DNA from: Gemmatimonadota bacterium
Lineage (GTDB): Bacteria > Gemmatimonadota > Gemmatimonadetes > Longimicrobiales > UBA6960
Direction: 5' to 3'
DNA: 15,354 bases
NCBI GenBank assembly: GCA_019347995.1
Contig: JAHWKH010000010.1
Coordinates: forward strand, 1 to 15,354
The translations under genes were made by a program, and so were the position numbers. The notes below the pieces were generated by a model. That model was given only the letters and a program-made list of their open reading frames with translations, searched no databases and was not told where the DNA came from. Below, piece after piece: positions 7,235-15,346 of the stretch; within the stretch, counting starts at the first letter, position 1; every line of letters begins with the position of its first letter.

Positions 7235-8017
7235 ATGTATCCGATGACGCCGTGGGTGAAGCGGCTCCTGGTGGCCAACGTGGTCATGTTCCTGCTGACC
7301 GCTTCGGCGCCGGTGCTCTATTCGGCGCTGGCGCTCGTGCCCCTGGCCGTGTTCTCGCGACCGTGGTCGCCGGTGACGTACATGTTCCTCCACGCCGGCC
7401 TGGGCCACCTCTTCTTCAACATGATCGGGCTGTTCTTCTTCGGCCCCCGGCTGGAGGAGCGCCTCGGAAGCCGGGACTTCCTGTGGCTGTACTTCCTGGG
7501 AGGGATCGGCGGCGCGGCCTTCTCGTTCTTCTTCGCGCCCCAGTACCCGGTGGTCGGCGCCTCGGCGGCCGTCTACGCCGTCCTCCTGGCGTTCGCCATG
7601 TTCTGGCCCCGGGAGCGCATCTACATCTGGGGCGTCCTGCCCGTGGAGGCGTGGCTCCTGGCGACGCTCCTGGTGCTGGGCAGCCTGTGGTCGGGGATCT
7701 CGGGAGGGCGCTCGGGCGTGGCCCATTTCGCCCATCTGGGCGGCCTCGCCTTCGGCTTCGGCTACCTCAAATGGCGGGAATGGCGCCGTGGAGCCTCCCG
7801 GCGCGACTTCCAGCGGAAGGTCCAGGAGACACCGTCGGTCGGCGGCACGGAGCGGTCGGCGATCAAGCGGTGGAGAGGCATCGACGTGGCCACCCTGCAC
7901 GAGATCAACCGGGAGGAGGTGGAGGCCCTCCTGCGAAAGGTCGACAACGGCGGCGTGAAGAGCCTCTCGGCCGACGAGCGGGCGTTCCTCGACCGGATGT
8001 CGGGCCGCTTCCACTAG
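7235..8017 (+). CDS. Rhomboid family intramembrane serine protease
   Basis: The ATG at 7235 follows an extended purine RBS (7215-7226, 8 nt away). The 260-residue protein has about six hydrophobic segments within residues 8-180. Rhomboid signatures are His58-x3-Asn62 in 'GHLFFNM' (oxyanion-side residues), catalytic Ser110 in 'VVGASAAVYA' and catalytic His167 in 'AHLGGLAFG'. A soluble C-terminal part (about 181-260) is basic at first and ends in 'LHEINREEVEALLRKV...GVKSLSADERAFLDRMS'. That helical domain is seen on many bacterial rhomboids and probably faces the cytoplasm. The enzyme should cleave transmembrane helices in the inner membrane; its substrate is unknown. YigZ follows after 3 nt. 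Confidence 0.93.
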   Translation: MYPMTPWVKRLLVANVVMFLLTASAPVLYSALALVPLAVFSRPWSPVTYMFLHAGLGHLFFNMIGLFFFGPRLEERLGSRDFLWLYFLGGIGGAAFSFFFAPQYPVVGASAAVYAVLLAFAMFWPRERIYIWGVLPVEAWLLATLLVLGSLWSGISGGRSGVAHFAHLGGLAFGFGYLKWREWRRGASRRDFQRKVQETPSVGGTERSAIKRWRGIDVATLHEINREEVEALLRKVDNGGVKSLSADERAFLDRMSGRFH

Positions 8018-8020
8018 AAC

Positions 8021-8635
8021 GTGACTGCCCCGGGCTATCCCGTTCCCGCGCGCATCCACCGGGTCGAGGACGTGGTGCAGCGCAGCCGCTTCCTCACCAC
8101 GCTGGCCCACGCCCCCACCTCCGACGCCGCCCACGCCTTCGTCGCCCGGGTGCGTGACGAGCTCCCCGACGCCACGCACCACTGCTGGGCGTTCGTGGCC
8201 GGGCCGCCTGGGAGCACCGCCCACATGGGCATGAGCGACGCAGGAGAGCCCCACGGCACAGCCGGCCGCCCCATGCTGACGGCGCTCCTGCATGGTGGGG
8301 TCGGCGAGGTGGTAGCCGTCTCCAGCCGCTGGTTCGGCGGTACCAAGCTGGGGACCGGCGGGCTGGCGCGGGCCTACGCGGGTGGCGTCACCCACGCCCT
8401 GGAGAGCCTCCCCACCGAGTGGAGGGTGGAGCGTCGGCGCAGGGACGTGGTGGTGGGCTACGCGCACGTCGACGGGCTGCGCCAGCTCATGGACGAGCTC
8501 GACGTGACCCTGATCGAGGAGGTCTACGGAGCGGAGGTGCGCTACGTGGTCGGCGTACCCGAGTCGGCGGAGGCGTCGTTCCGGCGCCGGCTGGCCGACC
8601 TCACGTCCGGGGAGGCGCGCGTGGGCGAGAGGTGA
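8021..8635 (+). CDS. yigZ: YigZ/IMPACT family protein
   Basis: The GTG at 8021 is 3 nt after the rhomboid stop and has no separate RBS, so translation probably couples to the rhomboid gene. The 204-residue length fits the family. The N-terminal IMPACT domain shows 'SRFLTTLAHAPT', 'DATHHCWAFVAG', 'DAGEPHGTAGRPML' (about 73-86) and 'SSRWFGGTKLGTGGLARAY' (101-119). A smaller C-terminal alpha/beta domain (about 140-200) follows. Bacterial YigZ is a cytoplasmic protein of uncertain function; the eukaryotic IMPACT relative regulates GCN2, and a ribosome or RNA-related role is usually suspected. The neighbouring rhomboid gives no extra clue. The next gene converges 27 nt away. Confidence 0.93.
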   Translation: MTAPGYPVPARIHRVEDVVQRSRFLTTLAHAPTSDAAHAFVARVRDELPDATHHCWAFVAGPPGSTAHMGMSDAGEPHGTAGRPMLTALLHGGVGEVVAVSSRWFGGTKLGTGGLARAYAGGVTHALESLPTEWRVERRRRDVVVGYAHVDGLRQLMDELDVTLIEEVYGAEVRYVVGVPESAEASFRRRLADLTSGEARVGER

Positions 8636-8662
8636 GGCTAGGAGCCTGTCCGAGTAATGCCC

Positions 8663-9547
8663 CTACCGGGGGCGCAGAGCCAGCACCGGCCCCCCGGCTC
8701 CCCGGATCACCTTGTCCGCCACGCTACCCAGGAGCGCCCGTTCCATCCCGCTGCGCCCGTGCGTCGCCATGGCCACCGGGTCGTCGCCGGCGTGCTCCAG
8801 GATCGCGTGGGCGGCGTGCTGGTCCGTCACCACCGTCGCGTCGACCTCGAGGCCGCGGGCGCGCATGCGCTCCGCCACCTCGCCGAGGTAGCGCTCCGCC
8901 GCGTCACGGGCGTCGTCCACCACCTGCCGGCTCATCTCGATGGTGTGGGGCAGGTAGGGCGACATGGGCCCGATGGGGTAGGCCACGGCCCGGATCAGCG
9001 AGAGGGGCGCCTCGAAGAGCTCCGACAGCCGGGCGGCTCCGTCCAGCGCGCCTTCCGCGAGCGGCGATCCGTCCAGGGGCACCACGACCCGGCTCACGTC
9101 GGAGGCGGTGAAGTCGGGCGCATCGGACCCCTGCGGGGGCCGGACGAGGAGCACGGGCCGGTTCACGCGGCGCACGCAGCCGTCGGCCACGGATCCCAGC
9201 CATACGCGCGAGACGGCGCCGCGCCCGTGGGTGGCCATGACCACCACGTCCGCCGGCCACGCCTCCGCTTCGTGGCGGATCTCGTCCACCACGCCGCCCT
9301 CGCGCACGGCCGTGCTGATGTCCTGCTCCGTGGTCGCCACGAGCTTCTCCCGGAGCTGCTCCAGGTAGTCCCGCGCCCAGGTGCGGGCGGCCTCGTCCCG
9401 ATCGCCGTAGGCGAAGGCGGGGACGGCCTCGTGCACCGCCACCAGGCGGACGCAGCCGCCCCCCCTGCGCGCGAGCGTCAGCGCCAGGGGAAGGGCGGCC
9501 TCCGCGAAGGTCGAGCCGTCGAGGGGCACCAGCATCCGGTCGAACAT
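8663..9547 (-). CDS. Universal stress protein with two UspA domains
   Basis: The ATG at 9547 has AGGAG 6 nt upstream on the minus strand, and the product is 294 residues. Two UspA domains lie in tandem: about 1-136 ('MLVPLDGSTFAEAALPLAL' to 'RPVLLVRP') and about 152-293 ('VVVPLDGSPLAEGAL' to 'GPVLALRP'). Each keeps the nucleotide-binding signature: 'THG' then nine residues then 'GS' (Gly108/Gly118-Ser119 and Gly264/Gly274-Ser275), so both should bind ATP. Tandem Usps act as cytoplasmic stress or energy-state sensors. The gene is single, convergent with yigZ and divergent from the next lipoprotein. A palindrome at 9680-9691 lies upstream and could be an operator. Confidence 0.94.
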   Translation of the reverse strand: MFDRMLVPLDGSTFAEAALPLALTLARRGGGCVRLVAVHEAVPAFAYGDRDEAARTWARDYLEQLREKLVATTEQDISTAVREGGVVDEIRHEAEAWPADVVVMATHGRGAVSRVWLGSVADGCVRRVNRPVLLVRPPQGSDAPDFTASDVSRVVVPLDGSPLAEGALDGAARLSELFEAPLSLIRAVAYPIGPMSPYLPHTIEMSRQVVDDARDAAERYLGEVAERMRARGLEVDATVVTDQHAAHAILEHAGDDPVAMATHGRSGMERALLGSVADKVIRGAGGPVLALRPR

Positions 9548-9679
9548 GATGGACTCCTTTTCTCCAGGCGTGGACGGAGGCGCCACGAGGCCCAAGCTCG
9601 GGGGGGCGCAGCCGTCGTGCCACCTCGCCGATCTCCCCGAGCGGCCGTCGGACGGCGGCGTCCGCCGCCCCGTACATAC

Positions 9680-9714
9680 TCAACCGGTTGATACACAGGA
9701 ATTTATGGCGCCAT
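9680..9714. promoter_or_regulatory. AT-rich palindromic patch in the Usp/lipoprotein divergent region
   Basis: The 264-nt spacer 9548-9811 contains one patch unlike the GC-rich surroundings. It has a perfect 12-bp palindrome TCAACCGGTTGA (9680-9691) and, after ACACAGGAATTT, a second 10-bp palindrome ATGGCGCCAT (9705-9714). Both lie between the divergent Usp and lipoprotein starts, which suits operator sites. TTGCAG (9757-9762) and TATTGG further on make a poor promoter for the lipoprotein (19-nt spacing). No regulator gene is adjacent. Confidence 0.3.
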
Positions 9715-9811
9715 CCGGGGCGGGTCCGTCCACCGGCCCGATCTTGTCACGACCCTTGCAGTAGCGAAAGCAGTGTGTGGTATTGGCTTCGCTCCTGACG
9801 GACGACGACCG

Positions 9812-10438
9812 ATGGAACATAGAACGAGCGCGAGGGGGTGGGCGCCGGCCCTTCTTGCCCTTCTCGCCCTGCCCCTGACGGGGTGCGACGCCATCTCGGA
9901 GGCGACCTCGCCCCAGGTGACGGCCCAGGAGTACCTCTTCAACTTCGAGAACACGATCAACGGCTGGGTGACCGAGGGCTCGAACGTGGATCCCGACGGC
10001 TCCGACTGGTCCATCGACGCGAGTCAGGCGGTGGCGGCCGGCGGCGGCCAGTCCGTGGCGTTCCAGCTCGACAGCCAGCGGGAGGACGCCCTCATCTGGA
10101 TGGAGCGGGAGTTCATGCTGCGCTCCAACCGCTCCTACGACCTGACCATGACCTTCGAGTTCGCCAGCGCCGACTGGGGCCCCGGGGAGCACTGGGACCT
10201 GGTGGTGGCGGCGGGCGCGGGCCGGGTCGACATCGACGACGCCTTCCACACCAGCTCCACCGCCAACGGAGCCACGGTGGCCGACGGCTTCCGGTGGCGC
10301 TCCTTCAAGCTGCCCACCGAGCTCCGCACCGGAGACGACGGACGGGTCCGCATCGCCATCGGCGTGGGGGGTCAGTCCGTGCGGGAAGGCATCTACTACC
10401 TGGACGAGCTGGGCGTGAAGTTCGAGCTGCTGCGCTAG
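9812..10438 (+). CDS. Lipoprotein with a beta-rich, carbohydrate-binding-like domain, function unknown
   Basis: The ATG at 9812 gives a clear lipoprotein signal: Arg4/Arg8, hydrophobic 11-22, lipobox L-T-G-Cys25. The upstream GTG at 9775 region would spoil this, and the RBS is weak. The 208-residue mature part is rich in alternating hydrophobic/polar strands: 'YLFNFENTINGWVTEG', 'SVAFQLDSQ', 'YDLTMTFEFASADWG', 'WDLVVAAGAG', 'RWRSFKLPTEL', 'VRIAIGVGG', 'GIYYLDELGVKFELL'. The pattern resembles a jelly-roll sandwich such as carbohydrate-binding modules, but I recognise no specific family. It is probably anchored in the outer or inner membrane and binds something outside the cytoplasm. Its TAG overlaps the convergent GH57 stop by 3 nt (CTAG). 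Confidence 0.75.
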   Translation: MEHRTSARGWAPALLALLALPLTGCDAISEATSPQVTAQEYLFNFENTINGWVTEGSNVDPDGSDWSIDASQAVAAGGGQSVAFQLDSQREDALIWMEREFMLRSNRSYDLTMTFEFASADWGPGEHWDLVVAAGAGRVDIDDAFHTSSTANGATVADGFRWRSFKLPTELRTGDDGRVRIAIGVGGQSVREGIYYLDELGVKFELLR

Positions 10439-12921
10439 GAGCGGACAGGCTCCTGGCCTCCGGCGAGGGCCCGGGGTCCCGGAACCGCCACGCGCAGCGC
10501 ATCGCCGAGCTCGCGGAAGCTCTCGAGCCAGGCCGCGGCCTCGGCCTCGCCGTCGGCGGCCCGCTCCGCCAGGGGCCGGGCCGCGTCGCGGTGGAGGTCG
10601 ACGTAGAGGTTCTGGACCCGCCACAGCGTCACGGGCAGGCCCGAGGTCTGGAAGACGCGGGTCATCTCCAGGACGCGCTGGAGGCGCACCCGCGGCTCGG
10701 GCTCCGCGAGAAGCCGCGCCATCTCCCTCTCGAGCGCCCGCTGGGCCGAATAGGCCACGGCCTCCAGGTCCAGCGGGACCCCCGCCGCACCGGCCTCCTC
10801 CAGGGTGGCGCGCACGGCCGGAAGGTGCGGCTCCTCCTGGGCCAGGATCCGGCGCAGCTTGATGTTCAGCACGTACTCGGCGGCCACCACGAAGGGACGG
10901 GGCTGGGCGATCTCCAGATCGGCGAGGAAGCGCAGCAGGGGCGCCCGCTCCTCGTAGAGCCGGGCGAAGGCGGACTCGGCCTCCAGGATCGACGCCTCGA
11001 GGATCCGGTCCACGATGCGGCGCTGCGCGTCCCGGAAGAGGGAGCGCAACGAATAGATGGAGGCCCCGAACGCCCGGTCGAGCACGCGGATCACGCTGGT
11101 GAGGTCGGTCCGCAGGAAGGGGCGCGAGACCTCCTCCACCAGGTCGTGGTACGCCTCGTCGCCCTGGTAGGGGCGCACCCCTCCCGTCACGTTGTGGTGG
11201 CCCAGGTGAAGCACGCCGTAGATCACGTCCTCGCGCGCTCGCGTGATCAGCGACGTGACCCGCACCCGGCCTAGCAGCAGCGATGCCTGACCCGCTTCGA
11301 ACCGGTGCTCCGCTTCCCGATCGAAACGGAAGCTGTAGATCCGCGTGGAGGCCTCGAAGTCCTCGAAGAGGGAGCTCACGGCGTAGTGGGCCCCGGCCTT
11401 GTCCCGGTCGACCCGGGAGCCCTCCACCGTCCTGAGGTACACGTCCCGCCCGGTCCCGGCGGAAGCGACGTTGCTCACCGCCAGGGTCAGCCGCTCCAGG
11501 AACGCCGCCTCGATCCCCTCGTCCTGGACCAGGTGGTGGGCCAGATGGATCGCCCGCCCCGCGTACTCCAGCACCTGCACGGTCTCGATGCCCGAGAGGT
11601 CGTCGAAGAACCAGCCACAGCTCGTGTACATGAGCTGCGCGTGGCGCTGGAGCTCCAGGAGCCGCAGCGCCCGGATCCGTTCGCCCTGGTCGAGGGAGCG
11701 GCTCTGCTCCGACTCGAGGAAGGCGTCCACGGAGCGCTCGCTCCGGTCGAGGATGACGTCGATGTAGCGGTCCCGTGCCTCCCACGGATCCCGGAGCAGC
11801 TTGGCCGCCTCCCACTCGTAGCGCGGCGCCAGGTCGTCGCGCAGGCCGTCCAGCGCCTCCCGCAGCGGACCGCGCCAGCGCTGGTGCCACCCCTCACCCC
11901 GTCCCCCGCTGCAGCCGCAGTCGCTCCTCCAGCGCTCCACGCCGTGGGCGCAGCTCCAGGAGGTGTCCTCGACGATGCGAGCCTCCCAGGTGGGGGGGTG
12001 GAGCTCCAGGTATTGCCCGTAGTTCACCACGTCGACGCCCTTCTGCTGCACGATGTGGCGAAGGGCGTAGGCCAGCGCCATGTCCCCGTGGCGATGATGA
12101 TGGCCGTAGGTCTCGCCGTCGGTGGCGATGTGGACGAGGGGCGCCTCGTCGCCCTGGCCCCCGATCCCGTCCAGGAGCCGGCGCGCGAAGGCGGCGCCGT
12201 CGGACAAAAGCCGCTCGAAGGCCACGGCCCGGCTGAGAGATCCGTGGTACGCGAACACGGCGATGTCGCGTCCCGAAGGGAGGGCCACGCGGTAGGCCCT
12301 CCCCACGTCCTGCTCCTCCCTGAAGGGTCTCCACGAGGCGGCGTCGCCTTCCAATGGGCGGATGGCGTCGATCTGGCCGGGCGCCAGGATCGTGAACAGG
12401 ATGCCCTCGGCGGCCAGCGTCTCGAGGCTGGCGACGTCCACCGCGGTCTCCGGCAGCCACATGCCCTCGGGATCGCGGCCGAAGCGGTGGCGGAAGTCGC
12501 GCACCCCCCAGCGCACCTGGGTGCGGCGATCGCGCTCGCGGGCCAGGGGCAGGATCATGTGGTTGTAGGCCTGGGCGATGGCGGAGCCGTGTCCGCCGAA
12601 GCGCTCTGCGCTCTCCCGGTCGGCGTCCAGGATGGCCGCGTAGATGTCGGGGGCCTTCTCTTCGAGCCATGCCAGCAGCGTGGGTCCCACGTTGAAGCTC
12701 ATCCACGCGTAGTTGTTGACGATCTCGATGATGTAGCCGTCACCGTCGAGGATGCGCGAAGCCGCGTTGGGCGCGTAGCACTCGGCGGTGATGCGCTGGT
12801 TCCAGTCGTGGAAGGGGTGCGCCGACGGCTGGCGCTCCACCGCCTCGAGCCAGGGGTTCTCGCGGGGGGGCTGGTAGAAGTGGCCGTGGACGCAGACGTA
12901 GCCCGCGCCGCTTCCCCTCAT
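10435..12921 (-). CDS. GH57 family glycoside hydrolase with DUF3536
   Basis: The ATG at 12921 overlaps the glgB TGA as ATGA, so it is translationally coupled to glgB. The 828-residue protein starts with the GH57 barrel: region 1 '[11 protein letters not shown]' (His12, His14), 'GMWLPE' with the candidate nucleophile Glu158, and '[16 protein letters not shown]' (Asp268, then His274-276). A Cys-rich '[14 protein letters not shown]' follows (Cys324, Cys335, Cys337), typical of this subgroup and possibly metal binding. The C-terminal half (about 345-828) is helical DUF3536. GH57 members are retaining alpha-glucanases, 4-alpha-glucanotransferases or branching enzymes; which applies here is not shown, but the glgB partner points to alpha-glucan or glycogen. 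There is no signal peptide, so it is cytoplasmic. Confidence 0.92.
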   Translation of the reverse strand: MRGSGAGYVCVHGHFYQPPRENPWLEAVERQPSAHPFHDWNQRITAECYAPNAASRILDGDGYIIEIVNNYAWMSFNVGPTLLAWLEEKAPDIYAAILDADRESAERFGGHGSAIAQAYNHMILPLARERDRRTQVRWGVRDFRHRFGRDPEGMWLPETAVDVASLETLAAEGILFTILAPGQIDAIRPLEGDAASWRPFREEQDVGRAYRVALPSGRDIAVFAYHGSLSRAVAFERLLSDGAAFARRLLDGIGGQGDEAPLVHIATDGETYGHHHRHGDMALAYALRHIVQQKGVDVVNYGQYLELHPPTWEARIVEDTSWSCAHGVERWRSDCGCSGGRGEGWHQRWRGPLREALDGLRDDLAPRYEWEAAKLLRDPWEARDRYIDVILDRSERSVDAFLESEQSRSLDQGERIRALRLLELQRHAQLMYTSCGWFFDDLSGIETVQVLEYAGRAIHLAHHLVQDEGIEAAFLERLTLAVSNVASAGTGRDVYLRTVEGSRVDRDKAGAHYAVSSLFEDFEASTRIYSFRFDREAEHRFEAGQASLLLGRVRVTSLITRAREDVIYGVLHLGHHNVTGGVRPYQGDEAYHDLVEEVSRPFLRTDLTSVIRVLDRAFGASIYSLRSLFRDAQRRIVDRILEASILEAESAFARLYEERAPLLRFLADLEIAQPRPFVVAAEYVLNIKLRRILAQEEPHLPAVRATLEEAGAAGVPLDLEAVAYSAQRALEREMARLLAEPEPRVRLQRVLEMTRVFQTSGLPVTLWRVQNLYVDLHRDAARPLAERAADGEAEAAAWLESFRELGDALRVAVPGPRALAGGQEPVRS

Positions 12922-15059
12922 CCCTCGCCGGGCTCCGTCCACGCGTCGTCGACCAGGTCCTCCCCCTTCTTCCCCCGCCGGCCCTTGGGGGCGCCGCCGG
13001 GACGCCGCTTTCCCGTGCCGGCCGTCTCGCGCACGCCGCCCGCCGCCGGGCTGTGGGTCCCGGGGGCGTCCTCGAGCCGTGCGCGCGGGGTGTCGTCCGC
13101 GCCGGCGTCCTCCGGCGCCTCCGCCTTGAAGAACACGCATCCCAGCGGGGGCAGCCGCAGGTTGAGGGAGTGGAAGCGGCCGTGGTACGGGACGGGGCTC
13201 GCCTCGACCTCGCCCATGTTGCCCTGTCCGCCGCCGCCGTACGTCTCGGCGTCGCTGTTCAGGATCTCCTTCCAGGTGCCGCCCCGGGTGACGCCCACGC
13301 GGTAGTTCTCGTAGACCTCCGGGGTGAAGTTGAAGACGGCCATCACCTCGTTGCCCTCCCGGTCCTTCCTGACGAACGCCAGGACGCTGCGCGCCGCGTC
13401 GTTGCCCTCGACCCATTCGAAGCCGGCGGGCTCGAAGTCCAGCTCGTGGAGCGCGCTCTCGCTCCGGTACAGCCGGTTCAGGTCGGCGACCCAGCGGCGC
13501 AGGCCCTCGTGGCGCGCGTCCTCCAGGAGATGCCACTCCAGCTGGTCGTCGTGGCTCCACTCGCGGTTCTGGCCGAACTCGCTGCCCATGAAGAGCAGCT
13601 TCTTGCCGGGCTGGGCGAACATCCAGCCGTAGAGGACGCGCAGGTTCGCGCGCTTGCGCCAGTCGTCTCCGGGCATCTTGCCCAGGATCGAGCCCTTCCC
13701 GTGCACCACCTCGTCGTGGGAGAGCGGCAGCATGAAGCTCTCGTTGAAGGCGTACACCATGCGGAAGGTGATCTCGTTGTGGTGCCAGGAGCGGTGCACC
13801 GGGTCGCGGCTCGCGTACTGCAGGGTGTCGTGCATCCAGCCCATGTCCCATTTCATGCCGAAGCCCAGCCCCCCCAGGTAGGTGGGCCGGCTCACCATGG
13901 GCCAGGCCGTGGACTCCTCCGCGATCGTCTGCACGTCGGGGTACTCGCCGTAGACCACCTCGTTGAGGCGGCGGAGAAAGCCGATGGCCTCCAGGTTCTC
14001 GCGGCCGCCGTACTCGTTGGGGATCCACTCGCCCGCCTCGCGCGAGTAGTCCCGGTAGAGCATCGACGCCACGGCGTCCACGCGGATGCCGTCGATGTGG
14101 TAGTGGTCGAGCCAGAACAGCGCGCTGGACAGGAGGAAGCTCCTCACCTCGTGGCGGCCGTAGTTGAAGATGAAGCTGTTCCAGTCGGGGTGGAATCCCT
14201 CCTTGGGGTCGGCGTGCTCGAACAGGTGCGTGCCGTCGAAGTAGCCCATCCCGTGCTCGTCGGTGGGGAAGTGGGAGGGGACCCAGTCCAGCAGGACGCC
14301 GATCCCCCGCTGGTGCAGGTGGTCCACCAGGTACTTGAAGTCCTGCGGGCTGCCGTAGCGGCTCGTGGGGGCGAAGTAGCCGGTGGTCTGGTAGCCCCAC
14401 GAGCCGTAGAAGGGGTGCTCCATCACCGGGAGCAGCTCCACGTGCGTGAAGCCCGTCCGCTCCACGTGCTCGGCGAGACGGGGGGCGATCTCGCGATAGG
14501 TGAGCGGGCGTCCCCCCTCCTCGGGGACCCGCGCCCAGGAGCCGAGGTGGACCTCGTAGATGGAGATGGGAGACCGGAGCGCGTTGCGGGCCGCCCGCGA
14601 GGCCATCCATTCCTCGTCGCTCCACTCGTACGCCAGGTCCCAGACCACCGACCCTGTGCGCGGAGGCTCCTCGTGGCGGAAGCCGTACGGATCCGCCTTG
14701 TCACCGCGGTAGCGGCCCCCCGGGCCCACGACGTGGTACTTGTACCGGATCCCGGTCGGGATCCCCTCGAGGAATCCGAACCAGATGCCCGACCCCTCCA
14801 GCCGGTGGAGCGGGTGCGCCTCGACGTCCCAGTCGTTGAAGTCCCCGAGGACGCTCACGCGGCGGGCGTTGGGAGCCCAGACCGCGAAATGCGTCCCGCT
14901 CCGGCCGTCCACCTCGATCGGGTGCGCCCCCATGCGCTCGTGGAGGCGGAAGTGGCTCCCCTCGTTGAACAGGTACAGGTCCTCGGACGTCAGCAGGCTC
15001 ACGTCGTCGCGTACGCCGCGCTCGGCGGCGCGGTCGGTCGGTGGAGCGTCTCTCATCAT
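12918..15059 (-). CDS. glgB: 1,4-alpha-glucan branching enzyme GlgB
   Basis: The first credible ATG pair is 15059/15056, giving 713 residues. '[26 protein letters not shown]' begins near residue 22, as in short GlgB proteins. A CBM48 domain (about 45-135) precedes a GH13 barrel with all catalytic regions: 'DWVPSHF' (258-264), 'GIRVDAV' (nucleophile Asp328), 'TIAEEST' (acid/base Glu381) and '[10 protein letters not shown]' (His448-Asp449). The C-terminal beta domain ends near 645. A 68-residue tail (646-713), rich in Gly, Ala, Pro, Arg and Lys, is unusual for GlgB. The enzyme makes alpha-1,6 branches in cytoplasmic glycogen. The SD before 15059 is poor (ACGAGG adjacent). The frame is open upstream to 15344, so an 800-residue RHH-GlgB fusion from 15320 is also possible. 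Confidence 0.93.
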   Translation of the reverse strand: MMRDAPPTDRAAERGVRDDVSLLTSEDLYLFNEGSHFRLHERMGAHPIEVDGRSGTHFAVWAPNARRVSVLGDFNDWDVEAHPLHRLEGSGIWFGFLEGIPTGIRYKYHVVGPGGRYRGDKADPYGFRHEEPPRTGSVVWDLAYEWSDEEWMASRAARNALRSPISIYEVHLGSWARVPEEGGRPLTYREIAPRLAEHVERTGFTHVELLPVMEHPFYGSWGYQTTGYFAPTSRYGSPQDFKYLVDHLHQRGIGVLLDWVPSHFPTDEHGMGYFDGTHLFEHADPKEGFHPDWNSFIFNYGRHEVRSFLLSSALFWLDHYHIDGIRVDAVASMLYRDYSREAGEWIPNEYGGRENLEAIGFLRRLNEVVYGEYPDVQTIAEESTAWPMVSRPTYLGGLGFGMKWDMGWMHDTLQYASRDPVHRSWHHNEITFRMVYAFNESFMLPLSHDEVVHGKGSILGKMPGDDWRKRANLRVLYGWMFAQPGKKLLFMGSEFGQNREWSHDDQLEWHLLEDARHEGLRRWVADLNRLYRSESALHELDFEPAGFEWVEGNDAARSVLAFVRKDREGNEVMAVFNFTPEVYENYRVGVTRGGTWKEILNSDAETYGGGGQGNMGEVEASPVPYHGRFHSLNLRLPPLGCVFFKAEAPEDAGADDTPRARLEDAPGTHSPAAGGVRETAGTGKRRPGGAPKGRRGKKGEDLVDDAWTEPGEG

Positions 15060-15320
15060 CCTCGTTCTGAAAGCGGTGACCGTCTCATCGACTCGGGCGA
15101 GTAGGCTCCCGACGGTGGCGCTCGCTGCGGCCGATGTCGCCGCACGGCGGCCGGCCGGACCAGACCTGAAGGTGACGAGAGGATGACGGCGAGTGCGAAG
15201 GCCCTCGTCGATCAGCTCCTCGGCAAGCGCCGACGTCGAGCGCCCGGAGGCGCTCGCCTCGCCCTTGAGGCGCTCGACGACGCGCTCCTCCTGGAACCTG
15301 ACCGAGACCGGATGCGCCAT
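15060..15320 (-). pseudogene. Ribbon-helix-helix antitoxin-like N-terminus, in frame with glgB
   Basis: From an ATG at 15320 the frame reads 'MAHPVSVRF', then a helix, then '[17 protein letters not shown]' and '[17 protein letters not shown]'. This is a ribbon-helix-helix DNA-binding head plus the start of the C-terminal arm of a type II antitoxin of the kind that precedes PIN toxins. After about residue 60 the antitoxin character ends. About 27 Ala/Thr/Ser-rich residues then lead into the glgB ATG with no stop. The window has no toxin. It is either a truncated antitoxin relic whose frame happens to be open, or a genuine fusion. I call it a remnant because glgB needs no such domain and has its own ATG. 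Confidence 0.6.
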
Positions 15321-15346
15321 GACTACATTGTAGTCATGGCGCATCC
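15310..15346. promoter_or_regulatory. 37-bp perfect palindrome with divergent -10 boxes and start codons
   Basis: An 18-bp arm (15310-15327) repeats inverted at 15329-15346 around one central base (15328). On the minus strand, TACAAT (15332-15327) is a good -10 placed 6 nt before the ATG at 15320, so the transcript would be leaderless. The mirror on the plus strand is TACATT (15324-15329), 6 nt before an ATG at 15336. The spot resembles an autoregulated divergent antitoxin operator. The minus-strand -35 would lie at the window end and cannot be judged. Confidence 0.6.

Noticed and set aside
6002..8467. 821-codon minus-strand frame under M28, rhomboid and YigZ
   Set aside because: His/Arg/Gly-rich shadow of three well-supported plus-strand genes.
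8636..8662. Small hairpin GGCT-agg-AGCC between yigZ and the Usp gene as a terminator
   Set aside because: Only 4 bp, with no U-tract; too weak to claim.
8640..10454. A 13-base sequence AGGAGCCTGTCCG at 8640-8652 and inverted at 10442-10454, resembling an IS end
   Set aside because: A few 13-base matches are expected by chance in 15 kb, the match does not extend, and one copy is inside the GH57 coding end.
11305..13305. Long open plus-strand frame antisense to the GH57 gene (666 codons)
   Set aside because: It shows no domain motifs and mirrors the codon bias of the real GH57 gene on the minus strand.
13053..15104. Long open plus-strand frame antisense to glgB (683 codons)
   Set aside because: Composition is Val/Ala/Leu-rich shadow coding caused by high GC at third positions. 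The minus frame has a complete GlgB with all catalytic motifs.
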